NCBI RefSeq assembly: GCF_011046895.1
Contig: NZ_CP049250.1
Span: forward strand, 1,524,501 to 1,588,500
Source: Rhizobium rhizoryzae
GTDB taxonomy: Bacteria > Pseudomonadota > Alphaproteobacteria > Rhizobiales > Rhizobiaceae
DNA: 64,000 nt
Direction of reading: 5' to 3'
Shown: positions 33,275 through 42,255 of the stretch, piece by piece
Position numbering within the stretch: position 1 is the first letter of the stretch
Layout of the letters: every line of letters begins with the position of its first letter
Made by a program: the position numbers and the translations under genes
Notes under the pieces: generated by a model
What the model was told of the DNA's origin: nothing
Database searches by the model: none
The model's input: the letters and a program-made list of their open reading frames with translations, nothing else

Positions 33275-33487
33275 TCAGGAAAGCTTGTTGGAATCGTGAT
33301 CCTGATATTGCTCGGTCTGGATCGCCTTGCTGTCGAGCCCACGTTCGCGGGAATGCTGAGCCTTGTCGCGGTTCGAGAGGATCATGTTGTCGTTGACCTT
33401 ATCCTTGTCGAGATCGGTCATGGCGCCGGCGCCAGATTGCTTTCCGTGTGAACTTGCGCCGATATGTTTCGAACTTGCATTGGCCAT
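33275..33487 (-). CDS. Small hydrophilic protein, unknown
   Basis: 70 residues, Lys/Asp/Ser-rich and without hydrophobic core (SSKHIGASSHGKQSGAGAMTDLDKDKVNDNM), probably disordered and reminiscent of small stress-induced proteins. ATG 33487 has AGGAGA 5 bases upstream, a strong site; the frame extends to 33700 only as a shadow of the dctB-like gene. The 180 bases to the left, up to the 64-residue gene, hold no gene that I can see. Confidence 0.6.
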   Translation of the reverse strand: MANASSKHIGASSHGKQSGAGAMTDLDKDKVNDNMILSNRDKAQHSRERGLDSKAIQTEQYQDHDSNKLS

Positions 33488-33617
33488 TCTTATCTCCTGC
33501 GTTTCAGGCTTACGCTCACCAAACCGCCTGCTGCGCCCATTGATCCCGTTTCCGAAGCAACTTGTATCTGCCCGAGATTTCAGCCACCCTTTAGGGTGAG
33601 GACCAGGAGGATAAGGG

Positions 33618-35441
33618 TTGGGGAAGCGATATCTGTCGGCATTGGTCGGCTTTATCCTGATCGGTGTCGTTTTCGCCATCCACGGCGGCGACATCATCAA
33701 GGCGCGCTATCTCGCCGAAGCAGCGACGCAGGGCGGTACCACCTTGAGGCTGGCCGTGTCGGCGCTCGAGGGGCACCTCAAGCGTTATGAGGCACTACCG
33801 GCGCTGATTGCAGATCAGCCTGACATCGAGGCCCTGATTCTCCAGCCGGACAACCTGATCCGCCGTCATTCCACCAATCTCTATCTCGCCAACATCAATG
33901 CGCTTCTGAAATCCTCCGACATCTATATGCTGACAATGGACGGCGAGACGATCGCCGCCAGTAACTTCGACCTGCCCACCAGCTTTATTGGCCAGAATTT
34001 CAGCTACCGTCCCTATTTCCAGGAGGCGGCCAAGGGCAAGCAGGCCCGCTTCTATGCGCTGGGCACCACATCGGCCAAACGCGGCTATTATTTTTCTTCG
34101 CCCATCGAGATTGGCGGCATCGTTCGGGGCGTGATCGTCTTCAAGGTCGATATCGATGTGCTGGAAGCCTCATGGGAAGGAGGGGATGCACGCATCTTCG
34201 TGTCCGATCCCGAAGGCATCATTTTCATGACGGGCAGCCCGCACTGGCTCTATCATTCGATCCTGCCGCTGACGCAAGAGAGAATTGACCGGACCTCCGC
34301 CTCGCGTCGCTACTCCGATGCCGTGCTCAAACCGCTTCCCTTCACCGAACGCGTCGAGGATGGCCACCGGATCATGAGCGTTGCCGAAGCAGGTGGAACG
34401 CGCGATTACCTGGTGCTGTCTCAAAGCATGCCGGATGCGGACTGGACCGTGAATGTGCTTACGGACACGGCCTCGGCGCGGGCGCAGGCGCAGACCGTCG
34501 TGATTGCCGTTCTGCTGGTCCTGTGTCTGGTGGGCCTCGGTGTTGCAATCCTGATGCAGCGCCGCGCACGGCTGGACGAGCGGCTGCATCTGCAGGAGGC
34601 CGCCCAAGTGGAACTGGAGCGCCGGGTCGAGGAGCGCACAGCGGATCTCGCGCGGGTCAACACCCGCATCGAGGAAGAGATCGCCGAACGCCGCGCAACG
34701 GAACTTCAATTGCGCCAGACACAGGCAGACCTGATCCAGGCCGGAAAGCTTGCGGGTCTTGGCCAGATGTCGGCCGCACTTTCCCACGAATTCAACCAGC
34801 CGCTCGCGGCAGCCAAGACCTATTCCGACAGTGCGGATGTCCTGATCGAGCGTGGCAGGCTCGAAGAAGCGCGCGACAATATCCGGCGTATTTCGGCGCT
34901 CATCGACCGAATGGCCTCCATCTCGCGTCACCTGCGCAATTTTGCGCGCAAACCGAACGAGAAACTGAGCGGCGTGGCGCTGGATGACGTCATCCGCGAT
35001 ACGCTGGAGATCGTCTCGACCCGCCTGAAGAGCGCGCAGGCGGAGATCGATATGTCGCTTCCCCGCGATATCCCGCCCGTACTCGCCGGGTCCATTCGCC
35101 TGCAGCAGGTTCTGGTCAATATCATCACCAATGCAGCGGATGCGGTCGAAGGTCTCGACGACAGGCGTATCGAACTGACGGTCGATGTGGATGAGATGGT
35201 GCATATTCGCGTACGCGACCATGGCGCGGGTGTCGCGGCGGCGATCAGCGAGCGCATTTTCGATCCGTTTTTCACCACCAAAGGTGTTGGCAAGGGCTTG
35301 GGACTCGGCCTGTCCATATCCTATAACATCATCAAGGATTTCGGTGGCAGCCTGAGCGTCGCGAACCACCCGGATGGCGGGGCGGTCTTCACGATCTCGC
35401 TCATGGCGGCAACCGGGCAGGTGGGCCTAGCGGCGGAGTGA
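33618..35441 (+). CDS. DctB-type sensor histidine kinase
   Basis: 607 residues: membrane helix ~5-22, a periplasmic double-Cache (PDC) domain ~25-290 (FSYRPYFQEAAKGKQARFYALGTTSAKRGYYFSSPI is the DctB ligand segment), helix ~298-320, coiled coil ~330-380, then HisKA with GQMSAALSHEFNQPLAAAKTYSDSA and HATPase (VLVNIITNAADAV, KGLGLGLSISYNIIKDFGGSLSV). TTG 33618 is used because AGGAGG stands 9 bases upstream. It overlaps or abuts the DctD-like regulator gene, and the TctCBA transporter genes follow, so di- or tricarboxylate sensing is likely rather than DctA control. Confidence 0.9.
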   Translation: MGKRYLSALVGFILIGVVFAIHGGDIIKARYLAEAATQGGTTLRLAVSALEGHLKRYEALPALIADQPDIEALILQPDNLIRRHSTNLYLANINALLKSSDIYMLTMDGETIAASNFDLPTSFIGQNFSYRPYFQEAAKGKQARFYALGTTSAKRGYYFSSPIEIGGIVRGVIVFKVDIDVLEASWEGGDARIFVSDPEGIIFMTGSPHWLYHSILPLTQERIDRTSASRRYSDAVLKPLPFTERVEDGHRIMSVAEAGGTRDYLVLSQSMPDADWTVNVLTDTASARAQAQTVVIAVLLVLCLVGLGVAILMQRRARLDERLHLQEAAQVELERRVEERTADLARVNTRIEEEIAERRATELQLRQTQADLIQAGKLAGLGQMSAALSHEFNQPLAAAKTYSDSADVLIERGRLEEARDNIRRISALIDRMASISRHLRNFARKPNEKLSGVALDDVIRDTLEIVSTRLKSAQAEIDMSLPRDIPPVLAGSIRLQQVLVNIITNAADAVEGLDDRRIELTVDVDEMVHIRVRDHGAGVAAAISERIFDPFFTTKGVGKGLGLGLSISYNIIKDFGGSLSVANHPDGGAVFTISLMAATGQVGLAAE

Positions 35442-35443
35442 GC

Positions 35444-36811
35444 ATGCAGCGTGTATTACTGGCGGATGACGAGGAGGAGCTTCGCCGTTCCACAGCCCAG
35501 GCGCTGGAGCTTTCCGGCTTTCAGGTCCAGACCCTTGCGAGTGCCGAACAGGTTCTGGAACTCATCGGCTACTCCTTCGAGGGCGTGATCGTCAGCGACA
35601 TTCGCATGCCCGGCATGGACGGCATGACCCTGATGCAGCGTGTCCGTGAACTGGATGCCGAAATCCCCGTCATTCTGGTCACCGGTCATGGCGATGTGCA
35701 ATTGGCCGTCAAGGCCATGCGCGAGGGCGCCTATGATTTCATCGAGAAGCCGTTCACTACGTCGCATCTGGCTGGCGTGTTGCGCCGTGCTCAGGACCGC
35801 CGCAACCTGGTGCTGGAAAATCGGCGGCTTCGCGCGGTCGCGGGCAAGCGCGACGATATCGAGACTCGGCTGCCGGGGCGTACGCAGGTCATGGTCGATC
35901 TTCGCTACCAGATCCGCGCCATCGGTGCCGCGGATGCCGATACGCTGATCATTGGCGAGACAGGGGTCGGCAAAGAGGTGGTGGCGCGCGCCTTGCACGA
36001 TGTCAGCGCCCGCGCCAACCGTCCCTTCATTGCCATCAATTGCGCGTCGCTGCCGGAAACCTTGATCGAGAGCGAACTTTTCGGGCATGAGGCAGGCGCG
36101 TTTCCCGGCGCGCTCAGACCTCGCTACGGCAAGTTCGAGCACGGGCGGGGCGGCACGATCCTGCTCGATGAAATCGGGTCCATGCCCATCGATCTCCAGG
36201 CGAAGTTCCTGCGCGTCCTGCAGGAAAGGGTCATCACCCGGCTGGGCTCCAATGAGCCGGTAGGACTCGATGTGCGTTTCATTGCAACGAGCAAGGTGGA
36301 TCTGGAGGCAGAGGTTGCCGCGGGCCGCTTCCGCGCCGATCTCCTTTATCGTTTGAACGTGGTGACCCTGCGGGTCCCCTCTCTGGCACAACGCCGGGCG
36401 GACATCCCGCTTCTGTTTCTGCAGCTCGTTCGCGAGGCGGCGGCTCGCTATGGCCGGGAAGACATGGATGTGCCGCAGGAAGTGGTCATGTCCGTTGCGC
36501 AACGGGACTGGCCGGGAAATGTCCGTGAATTGCGCAATGCAGCCGATCGTCTCGTTCTTGGCCTGGACATGCGACCCGGCGATGGCGGCGCGCTGGTCAA
36601 GCCGGAGAGCGGTCGCCTGGCCGACCGTGTTGCGGCGTTCGAACGGAACATCATTGCCGCAGCAATCTCGGCCAATGGCGGCGCCCTCAAACCCGTCTAC
36701 GAGCAGCTGGGAATCAGCCGAAAGACGCTTTACGAGAAAATGCAGAAGTATGGTCTCGACAAGAAACTTCTGTCTCCGGACGGGCTTGCGGAACTGGGCG
36801 AAGAGATCTGA
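35444..36811 (+). CDS. DctD-type sigma-54-family response regulator with GAFPGA loop
   Basis: 455 residues: receiver (Asp52 in VIVSDIRMPG, Lys in EKPF), AAA+ domain with Walker A GETGVGKE (~171-178) and Walker B GGTILLDEIG, and a Fis-type helix-turn-helix at the end (LKPVYEQLGISRKTLYEKMQKYGL). The sigma-54 contact loop reads GAFPGA (~218-223) instead of GAFTGA; the Thr is normally important for sigma-54 contact. ATG 35444 has GGAG 6 bases upstream; GTG 35438 overlaps the kinase stop. Phospho-donor is the adjacent DctB-like kinase. Candidate binding sites lie before tctC. Confidence 0.9.
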   Translation: MQRVLLADDEEELRRSTAQALELSGFQVQTLASAEQVLELIGYSFEGVIVSDIRMPGMDGMTLMQRVRELDAEIPVILVTGHGDVQLAVKAMREGAYDFIEKPFTTSHLAGVLRRAQDRRNLVLENRRLRAVAGKRDDIETRLPGRTQVMVDLRYQIRAIGAADADTLIIGETGVGKEVVARALHDVSARANRPFIAINCASLPETLIESELFGHEAGAFPGALRPRYGKFEHGRGGTILLDEIGSMPIDLQAKFLRVLQERVITRLGSNEPVGLDVRFIATSKVDLEAEVAAGRFRADLLYRLNVVTLRVPSLAQRRADIPLLFLQLVREAAARYGREDMDVPQEVVMSVAQRDWPGNVRELRNAADRLVLGLDMRPGDGGALVKPESGRLADRVAAFERNIIAAAISANGGALKPVYEQLGISRKTLYEKMQKYGLDKKLLSPDGLAELGEEI

Positions 36812-36830
36812 CGGACCAATTGACGGCGTG

Positions 36831-36882
36831 ATGGGTGGAAATCCACACATGGGGTGATGGGCTTGGGGCGGAATCCACCCAT
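36831..36882. promoter_or_regulatory. Candidate DctD upstream activating sites before tctC
   Basis: ATGGGTGGA-AA-TCCACACAT (36831-36850) is a 9+2+9 palindrome with one mismatch. TCCACCCAT (36874-36882), preceded by GGGGCGGA, is an exact inverted copy of the first half-site. They lie 140-190 bases upstream of tctC, a normal enhancer distance. Confidence 0.5.
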
Positions 36883-36897
36883 GATCACGCAGGGACA

Positions 36898-36911
36898 GTC
36901 ACACTTGTGAC
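36898..36911. promoter_or_regulatory. Perfect palindrome GTCACA-CT-TGTGAC
   Basis: A 14-bp perfect inverted repeat in the tctC upstream region, 112 bases before the ATG. The factor is unknown; it is not a CRP consensus because the half-sites are in the opposite orientation. Confidence 0.4.
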
Positions 36912-37023
36912 CATTCGGTGGCAGGAAGCGGTTGCTCGCGCCCACGATCCTCAGCCACATAGTCGCCATCCGGTCGTTGCGGGAGGAGCCGCGACACCGT
37001 CGATTGTCATGAGGAGGATGACC

Positions 37024-38004
37024 ATGAAGCTTTTTAAGGCTCTCGCTTGCGCAACTGCATTTGCCGCCGTTGCTTTCTCGTCCGTTGCACAGGCTGCCGG
37101 TTACCCTGAGCGGTCGATTACCATGATCGTGCCGTTCTCTGCAGGTGGCCCGACCGATACGGTTGCACGCCTCGTTGCAGAATCCATGTCGAAGGATCTC
37201 GGTCAGCAGATCATCATCGAAAACGTCGGCGGCGCTGGCGGAACACTCGGTGCCGGCCGCGTGGCGAAGGCGGATGCAGATGGTTACACGCTGCTCCTTC
37301 ACCACATAGGTATGGCAACCAGCGCGACCCTCTATCGCAAGCTGCCCTATGATACGCTGAAGGACTTCGAATATGTTGGTCTCGTCACTGACGTTCCGAT
37401 GACCATCGTGACCCGCAAGGACATGGCAGCAAAGGATCTCAAGGGTCTCATCGAGTTCGCCAAGGCCAACAAGGACAAGGTGACAGTAGCCAATGCCGGT
37501 ATCGGTGCCGCATCCCACCTGTGCGGCATGATGTTCATGAGCGCGATCCAGACCCCTCTGGTCACTGTGCCTTACAAGGGTACGGGCCCTGCGATGACCG
37601 ACCTTCTGGGCGGTCAGGTCGACATCATGTGCGACCAGACGACCAATACGACGAAGCAGATCCAGGGCGGTACGATCAAGGCCTATGCCGTGACGTCGCC
37701 CAAGCGTCTTGACGTCCTGAAGGATGTACCGACGGCCGTCGAAGCAGGATTGGCTGGCTTTGAAGTCGGCATCTGGCATGGTGTCTACACGCCGAAGGGA
37801 ACGCCTGCCGCTGTCAACGAGCGTCTGTCCAAGGCGCTGAAGGTGGCGCTGAAGGATCCGAATGTCGTTGCCCGCTTCGCTGAACTTGGAACCGTGCCGT
37901 CCCCTGAAGCGGATGCCACGCCCGCTGCCCTGAAAGCCAAGCTCGAGGGTGAAATCACTCGCTGGCAGCCGGTGATCAAGGCTGCAGGCCAGTACGCGGA
38001 CTGA
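37024..38004 (+). CDS. tctC: Tripartite tricarboxylate transporter substrate-binding protein (TctC/Bug)
   Basis: 326-residue periplasmic receptor. Signal peptide KLFKALACATAFAAVAFSSVAQA, then YPERSITMIVPFSAGGPTDTVAR, the Bug-family start with two Asp-binding turns, and ENVGGAGGTLGAGRVAKADADGYTLL. ATG 37024 lies 6 bases after GAGGAGG; ATG 37018 would touch that site. It is the first gene of the TctCBA operon, and the upstream palindromes suggest control by the adjacent DctD-like regulator. The ligand (citrate, other carboxylate or aromatic acid) cannot be told. Confidence 0.92.
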   Translation: MKLFKALACATAFAAVAFSSVAQAAGYPERSITMIVPFSAGGPTDTVARLVAESMSKDLGQQIIIENVGGAGGTLGAGRVAKADADGYTLLLHHIGMATSATLYRKLPYDTLKDFEYVGLVTDVPMTIVTRKDMAAKDLKGLIEFAKANKDKVTVANAGIGAASHLCGMMFMSAIQTPLVTVPYKGTGPAMTDLLGGQVDIMCDQTTNTTKQIQGGTIKAYAVTSPKRLDVLKDVPTAVEAGLAGFEVGIWHGVYTPKGTPAAVNERLSKALKVALKDPNVVARFAELGTVPSPEADATPAALKAKLEGEITRWQPVIKAAGQYAD

Positions 38005-38016
38005 CATCGACTTGAT

Positions 38017-38047
38017 TGCCGCACGCTCTGGGAACAGGTGTGCGGCA
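38017..38047 (+). terminator. Stem-loop after tctC
   Basis: TGCCGCAC and GTGCGGCA form an 8-bp perfect stem with a 15-nt loop, followed by CTTCTCTTCTC. It probably limits read-through to tctB and stabilises the receptor message. The 190 bases from here to tctB hold no gene; GGGATCGATATCCC is a further small palindrome near 38140. Confidence 0.55.
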
Positions 38048-38237
38048 CTTCTCTTCTCGCGGCTGGCTCGAACTGTGTGTCATGCGGATCATGACGCTTG
38101 CCTGTCGCCTGCCACGTCTGACGCATCTGTCTCCGAATAAGGGATCGATATCCCGGCGAGCACAATGCGGGGAGCTTCAAAGGGTTAGAGCGTCGTCAAT
38201 GTGTCCGGAAGGATGCCCGGCGTTCTGGGGAGGCATC

Positions 38238-38699
38238 ATGAAATCTGTTGAATTTGACAAGACAAACGCCGCCTGTGGCGCGCTGTTTGTCGCCATAGGG
38301 CTGTTTTTCGGCTTCGAGTCGCTGGATCTGGAACTGGGCACGGCGTTTCGCATGGGGCCGGGTTATTTTCCGTTCCTGCTGGCCTGCGCGCTCGTGCTGC
38401 TGGGTGGCATTATTCTGTTTCAGGCGTTCCGCGTCGAACATGAGGGCATCGGCCCGATTGCATGGCGAGGGCTTTTCTTCATCCTGCCGTCCGCGATCTT
38501 CTTCGGCCTGACCATTCGCGGGCTCGGTTTCGTGCCGTCGCTGTTCCTCACGGCCTTCATTGCAAGTTTCGCCTCATCCAGAATGACGCCCATTCTGGCG
38601 ATCCTGCTCTCGGCCGGTTTGACAGTGTTTTCGGTCCTGGTGTTCGAATACGGCCTCGGCCTTCCATTCCGCACATTCGGCCCCTGGCTTGGCTTCTAG
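38238..38699 (+). CDS. tctB: Tripartite tricarboxylate transporter small membrane subunit (TctB)
   Basis: 153 residues with four hydrophobic segments. The FRMGPGYFPFLLACALVLLGGIIL segment with G-PG-FP is the TctB signature; ends FGPWLGF. ATG 38238 has GGGGAGG 5 bases upstream; the frame extends to 38016 without support. It is 10 bases before tctA and forms the membrane complex with it. Confidence 0.88.
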   Translation: MKSVEFDKTNAACGALFVAIGLFFGFESLDLELGTAFRMGPGYFPFLLACALVLLGGIILFQAFRVEHEGIGPIAWRGLFFILPSAIFFGLTIRGLGFVPSLFLTAFIASFASSRMTPILAILLSAGLTVFSVLVFEYGLGLPFRTFGPWLGF

Positions 38700-38709
38700 G
38701 AGATAGCCG

Positions 38710-40215
38710 ATGGATCTTTTCAGTAATCTTGCACTTGGTTTCTCCACCGCAACGTCGCTGGCAAACCTGTTCTTCTGCCTGATCGGTGTTCTTCTCGGAA
38801 CCCTGATCGGCGTCCTGCCGGGGATTGGTGCGACCGCGACCATCGCCATGCTGCTGCCCATCACGTTCCAGCTGGAGCCGGTTTCCTCGCTCATCATGCT
38901 CGCCGGCATTTACTACGGTGCGCAATATGGTGGCTCGACTACGGCCATCCTCATCAACATGCCGGGCGAAAGCTCTTCCGCCGTGACCGCCATCGACGGT
39001 TACCAGATGGCGCGCAAGGGGCGGGCAGGGGCGGCCCTGGCCATCGCCGCGCTCGGCTCCTTCTTCGCCGGTACGGTCTCCACTTTCCTGGTTGCCATCT
39101 TCGCTCCGCCGCTGACGAAAATCGCCCTGCAGTTTGGTGCTGCGGAATATTTCTCGCTGATGGTGGTCGGTCTCGTCTCGTCCATCGCGCTTGCATCCGG
39201 CTCCATCATCAAGGCGCTCGCCATGGTGGTTCTCGGCCTGCTGCTCGGGCTTGTGGGCACCGATATCTACTCCGGCACGCCGCGCTTCACGCTAGGCATT
39301 CGCGAATACTCGGACGGTCTCAACTTCGTCGCTGTCGCTGTCGGCGTCTTCGGGATCGCGGAAATCCTGCGCAATCTTGAAGGCGAGAAGAACAGAACCG
39401 TCCTGATGTCGAAGGTCAGCGGCCTTCTGCCGACGAAGGCGGACTTCAAGGAAATGTTTGCGCCGGTGCTGCGCGGAACGGCCATCGGTTCTGCTCTGGG
39501 TATTCTGCCCGGTGGCGGTGCGATCCTGGCCGCCTTTGCATCCTATACGGTTGAAAAGCGTGTTTCGAAGAAGCCGGAGGAATTCGGCCATGGCGCGATC
39601 GCGGGCGTCGCGGGTCCGGAATCGGCCAACAATGCCGGTGCCCAGACTTCGTTCATTCCGCTTCTGACGCTTGGCATTCCGGCAAACCCGGTCATGGCGC
39701 TGATGGTCGGTGCGATGATCATCCAGGGCATCGTTCCCGGTCCGAACGTCGCGACCGAGCAACCGGCCCTGTTCTGGGGTATCATTGCTTCCATGTGGAT
39801 CGGCAATCTGATGCTGGTCGTGCTCAACCTGCCGCTCATCGGGCTTTGGGTGAAGCTTCTGACGATCCCGTACTACGTGCTCTTCCCCATCATCATGGCC
39901 TTCTGCTCCATCGGGGTCTACAGCGTCAACTCGAACGTGTTCGATCTCTATGCAGTCGCCTTCTTCGGCTTCATCGGCTACGTCCTCGTCAAGTTGCGGT
40001 GCGAACCGGCGCCTCTTCTGCTCGGCTTCGTGCTGGGGCCGCTTCTGGAGGAAAACCTGCGTCGCGCCATGATCCTGTCGCGCGGTGATCCGACCACCTT
40101 CCTGACGCGACCAATCAGCGCGACACTGCTGGTGATAGCCCTGGGTGTTCTGGTCGTCGTGCTGCTGCCGAGTGTGCGCAAGAAGCGCGAGGAAGTGTTC
40201 CAGGACGAAGAATAG
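38710..40215 (+). CDS. tctA: Tripartite tricarboxylate transporter large permease (TctA)
   Basis: 501 residues, about eleven to twelve helices. TctA signatures: LIGVLPGIGATATIAMLLPITF near the start, YYGAQYGGSTTAILINMPGESSS, GPESANNAGAQTSFIPLLTLGIPANPVMALMVGAM and GFVLGPLLEENLRRAMILSRGD near the end. The protein couples solute uptake to an ion gradient together with TctB and TctC. Start ATG 38710 follows AGGAGA. The operon ends in a strong terminator at 40239. Confidence 0.94.
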   Translation: MDLFSNLALGFSTATSLANLFFCLIGVLLGTLIGVLPGIGATATIAMLLPITFQLEPVSSLIMLAGIYYGAQYGGSTTAILINMPGESSSAVTAIDGYQMARKGRAGAALAIAALGSFFAGTVSTFLVAIFAPPLTKIALQFGAAEYFSLMVVGLVSSIALASGSIIKALAMVVLGLLLGLVGTDIYSGTPRFTLGIREYSDGLNFVAVAVGVFGIAEILRNLEGEKNRTVLMSKVSGLLPTKADFKEMFAPVLRGTAIGSALGILPGGGAILAAFASYTVEKRVSKKPEEFGHGAIAGVAGPESANNAGAQTSFIPLLTLGIPANPVMALMVGAMIIQGIVPGPNVATEQPALFWGIIASMWIGNLMLVVLNLPLIGLWVKLLTIPYYVLFPIIMAFCSIGVYSVNSNVFDLYAVAFFGFIGYVLVKLRCEPAPLLLGFVLGPLLEENLRRAMILSRGDPTTFLTRPISATLLVIALGVLVVVLLPSVRKKREEVFQDEE

Positions 40216-40238
40216 TCTGCCGGACAGTCAAACAAACC

Positions 40239-40276
40239 GCCGCCGCTCTTTTACCAGAGCGGCGGCGTTTTCGTTT
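40239..40276 (+). terminator. Rho-independent terminator of tctCBA
   Basis: GCCGCCGCTC, 8-nt loop, GAGCGGCGGC, then GTTTTCGTTTT: a perfect 10-bp GC stem followed by T-runs, 24 bases after the tctA stop. Confidence 0.9.
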
Positions 40277-40290
40277 TACAGGTGAGAGTT

Positions 40291-40319
40291 GTGACGTATT
40301 TGAACCAATACGTTGTCAC
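40291..40319. promoter_or_regulatory. Inverted repeat upstream of the HWE kinase gene
   Basis: GTGACGTATT, 6 bases, AATACGTTGTCAC: inner 7-bp perfect arms ACGTATT/AATACGT and outer GTGAC/GTCAC arms. It lies 155 bases before the kinase ATG, in the 197-base gap after the tctA terminator, and may be an operator. Confidence 0.4.
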
Positions 40320-40473
40320 ATTGTATCCTGTACGGTGAACCTCTCTTGGTTCCGTGAGCGATCTCGGATAGAAGTATCGAATAGGTCGCCGGAAGCACCA
40401 CTGCGGGGGGATAGAGACGATGATCGCCATGATGGTGATGTTCAGCCAAGGCTTCAGGACGTAACCTCTCCAC

Positions 40474-42165
40474 ATGAAGAGGTTTTCGGGACTTCTGCCA
40501 ACTGCTCCGATTGGAGCCTATCTGGTTGCATTGGCGGCTGTCATTGCCCTGCCGTTGATTGCCTTCGTGATCTTCCTCATTCTGCGGCTGGAAGCGCAGC
40601 AACGCGCCATTCTCAACGCTGATACGCAGGACGATGCCCGCACCATTGCGCGCGCCATCGATCAGGAGTTGCGGGATGCAATCACGACTCTCAAGCTGAT
40701 CTCCACATCCCCGGAACTCGATACGAACGACCTTGGCGGCTTTCATAACAGAACGCAGATGAGTCTTCGGGGAAGCTCCCGCTACGTTCTGGTTGCCGAT
40801 GAGAAAGGCCTGCAGCTTCTCAATACCCGCGTCGACTATGGAACACCTTTGCCCCTGTTATCCGACCAGGAGACCTTTACGCTTGCAAGGCAGACGGACC
40901 GTATCCAGGTGTCAAACATCTTTTTTGGCAATACCAGCAAGCGCTGGGTCTTCAACGTCATTCTGCCGCTCGACGGGCCTGCGCGTGTCTCAGGGGCCGC
41001 AGCGCTCATCCTCACCCAGAATGCGGAGGACCTGCAGCGGTTGATGTCTACCGAGGGTTTGCCGAAGGGGTGGTCTGTCGGCGTTCTGGACAGGCGGGGC
41101 CATGTGGTGACTGCCACAAATGCAGCCGCCGGAGATCCGCCGCCGATATCCTTTGCCACGCAAGCCCTGATGACCGGCAATAGCGGAACCATAGAGGATG
41201 TGAACGGCAGCGACCGACTGATGTACGGCTATGCCAAGCTTTCGCCCTGGGACTGGAAGATCGTTGTCTGGGGTCCGATCAGCACGGCTCAGGCGACCAT
41301 CGTTTCGACATGGCGCTACTTCGTCATCGGCAGCGCCACCTTCCTGACCGTTGGTTTACTGATCGCCTATCTGCTCGGGCGCCAGTTGCGGACGCCCATC
41401 CGGCAAATCGCGGAAATGGCAGAGCGGATTGGCCGGGGTGAAATCGTATCTCCGGTAGAGACGCGCATAGCTGAGGCCAACCAGGTTGCCATTGCACTGT
41501 CCAATGCCTCGTTCGATCGTAGCGAGGCTGAAGATCGCGCGCATCTGGTCATGCGAGAGCTGGTGCACCGGACGAAGAACATCATGACCCTAATCCAGGC
41601 CATGATGCGCCAGTTGGCGCGCAAGGAAACGAATATCAACGCATTTCAAAGCGCCATTGGCGAACGGTTGCAGGGTCTTGGCCGATCCATCGAGATGCTG
41701 GCGCAGGAGCAATGGGCAGGCGTCCCACTGATGCGCGTCGTAGCACAGCATCTTGAATCCTTCGCCGAAGCTCAAAGCAGGGTGGATGTTGCCGGTCCGG
41801 ATTTTGTTCTGCGCGCCGAAGCCGTGCAGAACCTCGGTCTGATCCTTCACGAACTGGCGACCAACTCGGTCAAGTACGGTGCCTTGTCAGCGCCGGAAGG
41901 GCGGGTTTCGCTGAGCTGGAGGGTTGACGAGGCCGAGGAGGGGGAGCCACGCATCATCATCGACTGGGTGGAGCAAAATGGTCCGCCTGTGCAGGAGCCC
42001 GCAACGACCGGTTTCGGAACGACGATCATCAAACGGCATGCGGCGGCGGCATTCAGCGGGCATGTGGAAGTTGATTATTCGGAACACGGATTCCGCTGGA
42101 CACTCTCCGGTCCGCGCCGTGTTTTCGAGCGTTGCCCGACAGAGGCGCAAAAGGAAGACGCCTGA
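40474..42165 (+). CDS. HWE-type sensor histidine kinase with Cache domain
   Basis: 563 residues: membrane helix ~15-37, periplasmic Cache-like domain ~40-280 (with GMR-like SSRYVLVADEKGLQLLNTR), helix ~290-312, HAMP ~313-365 (GRQLRTPIRQIAEMAERIGRGE), then the HWE kinase core: RELVHRTKNIMTLIQAMMRQ (phospho-His ~373), LGLILHELATNSVKYGAL N-box and the IIDWVEQNGPP W-x-E segment. HWE/HisKA2 kinases commonly phosphorylate PhyR in the alphaproteobacterial stress response; no response regulator is adjacent. The next gene has an EcfG-type promoter. Confidence 0.88.
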   Translation: MKRFSGLLPTAPIGAYLVALAAVIALPLIAFVIFLILRLEAQQRAILNADTQDDARTIARAIDQELRDAITTLKLISTSPELDTNDLGGFHNRTQMSLRGSSRYVLVADEKGLQLLNTRVDYGTPLPLLSDQETFTLARQTDRIQVSNIFFGNTSKRWVFNVILPLDGPARVSGAAALILTQNAEDLQRLMSTEGLPKGWSVGVLDRRGHVVTATNAAAGDPPPISFATQALMTGNSGTIEDVNGSDRLMYGYAKLSPWDWKIVVWGPISTAQATIVSTWRYFVIGSATFLTVGLLIAYLLGRQLRTPIRQIAEMAERIGRGEIVSPVETRIAEANQVAIALSNASFDRSEAEDRAHLVMRELVHRTKNIMTLIQAMMRQLARKETNINAFQSAIGERLQGLGRSIEMLAQEQWAGVPLMRVVAQHLESFAEAQSRVDVAGPDFVLRAEAVQNLGLILHELATNSVKYGALSAPEGRVSLSWRVDEAEEGEPRIIIDWVEQNGPPVQEPATTGFGTTIIKRHAAAAFSGHVEVDYSEHGFRWTLSGPRRVFERCPTEAQKEDA

Positions 42166-42222
42166 TTTCGGGCACTGTCGTCATCCCTAACCGGAATTTC
42201 AAAATTACACATTTCCTGTAGA

Positions 42223-42247
42223 GGAACGAAGCAATACATCCGGCGTT
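42223..42247 (+). promoter_or_regulatory. EcfG-type promoter of topoisomerase IB
   Basis: GGAAC (42223-42227), 16 bases, CGTT (42244-42247): exact consensus. The expected transcript start (~42253-42255) is within about 3 bases of the ATG at 42256. Confidence 0.72.
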
Positions 42248-42255
42248 TGGCGCAC

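Noticed and set aside
36915..36940. Sigma-54 promoter TGGCA...TTGC before tctC
   Set aside because: GG to GC spacing is 12 instead of 10 bases; kept only as part of a finding.
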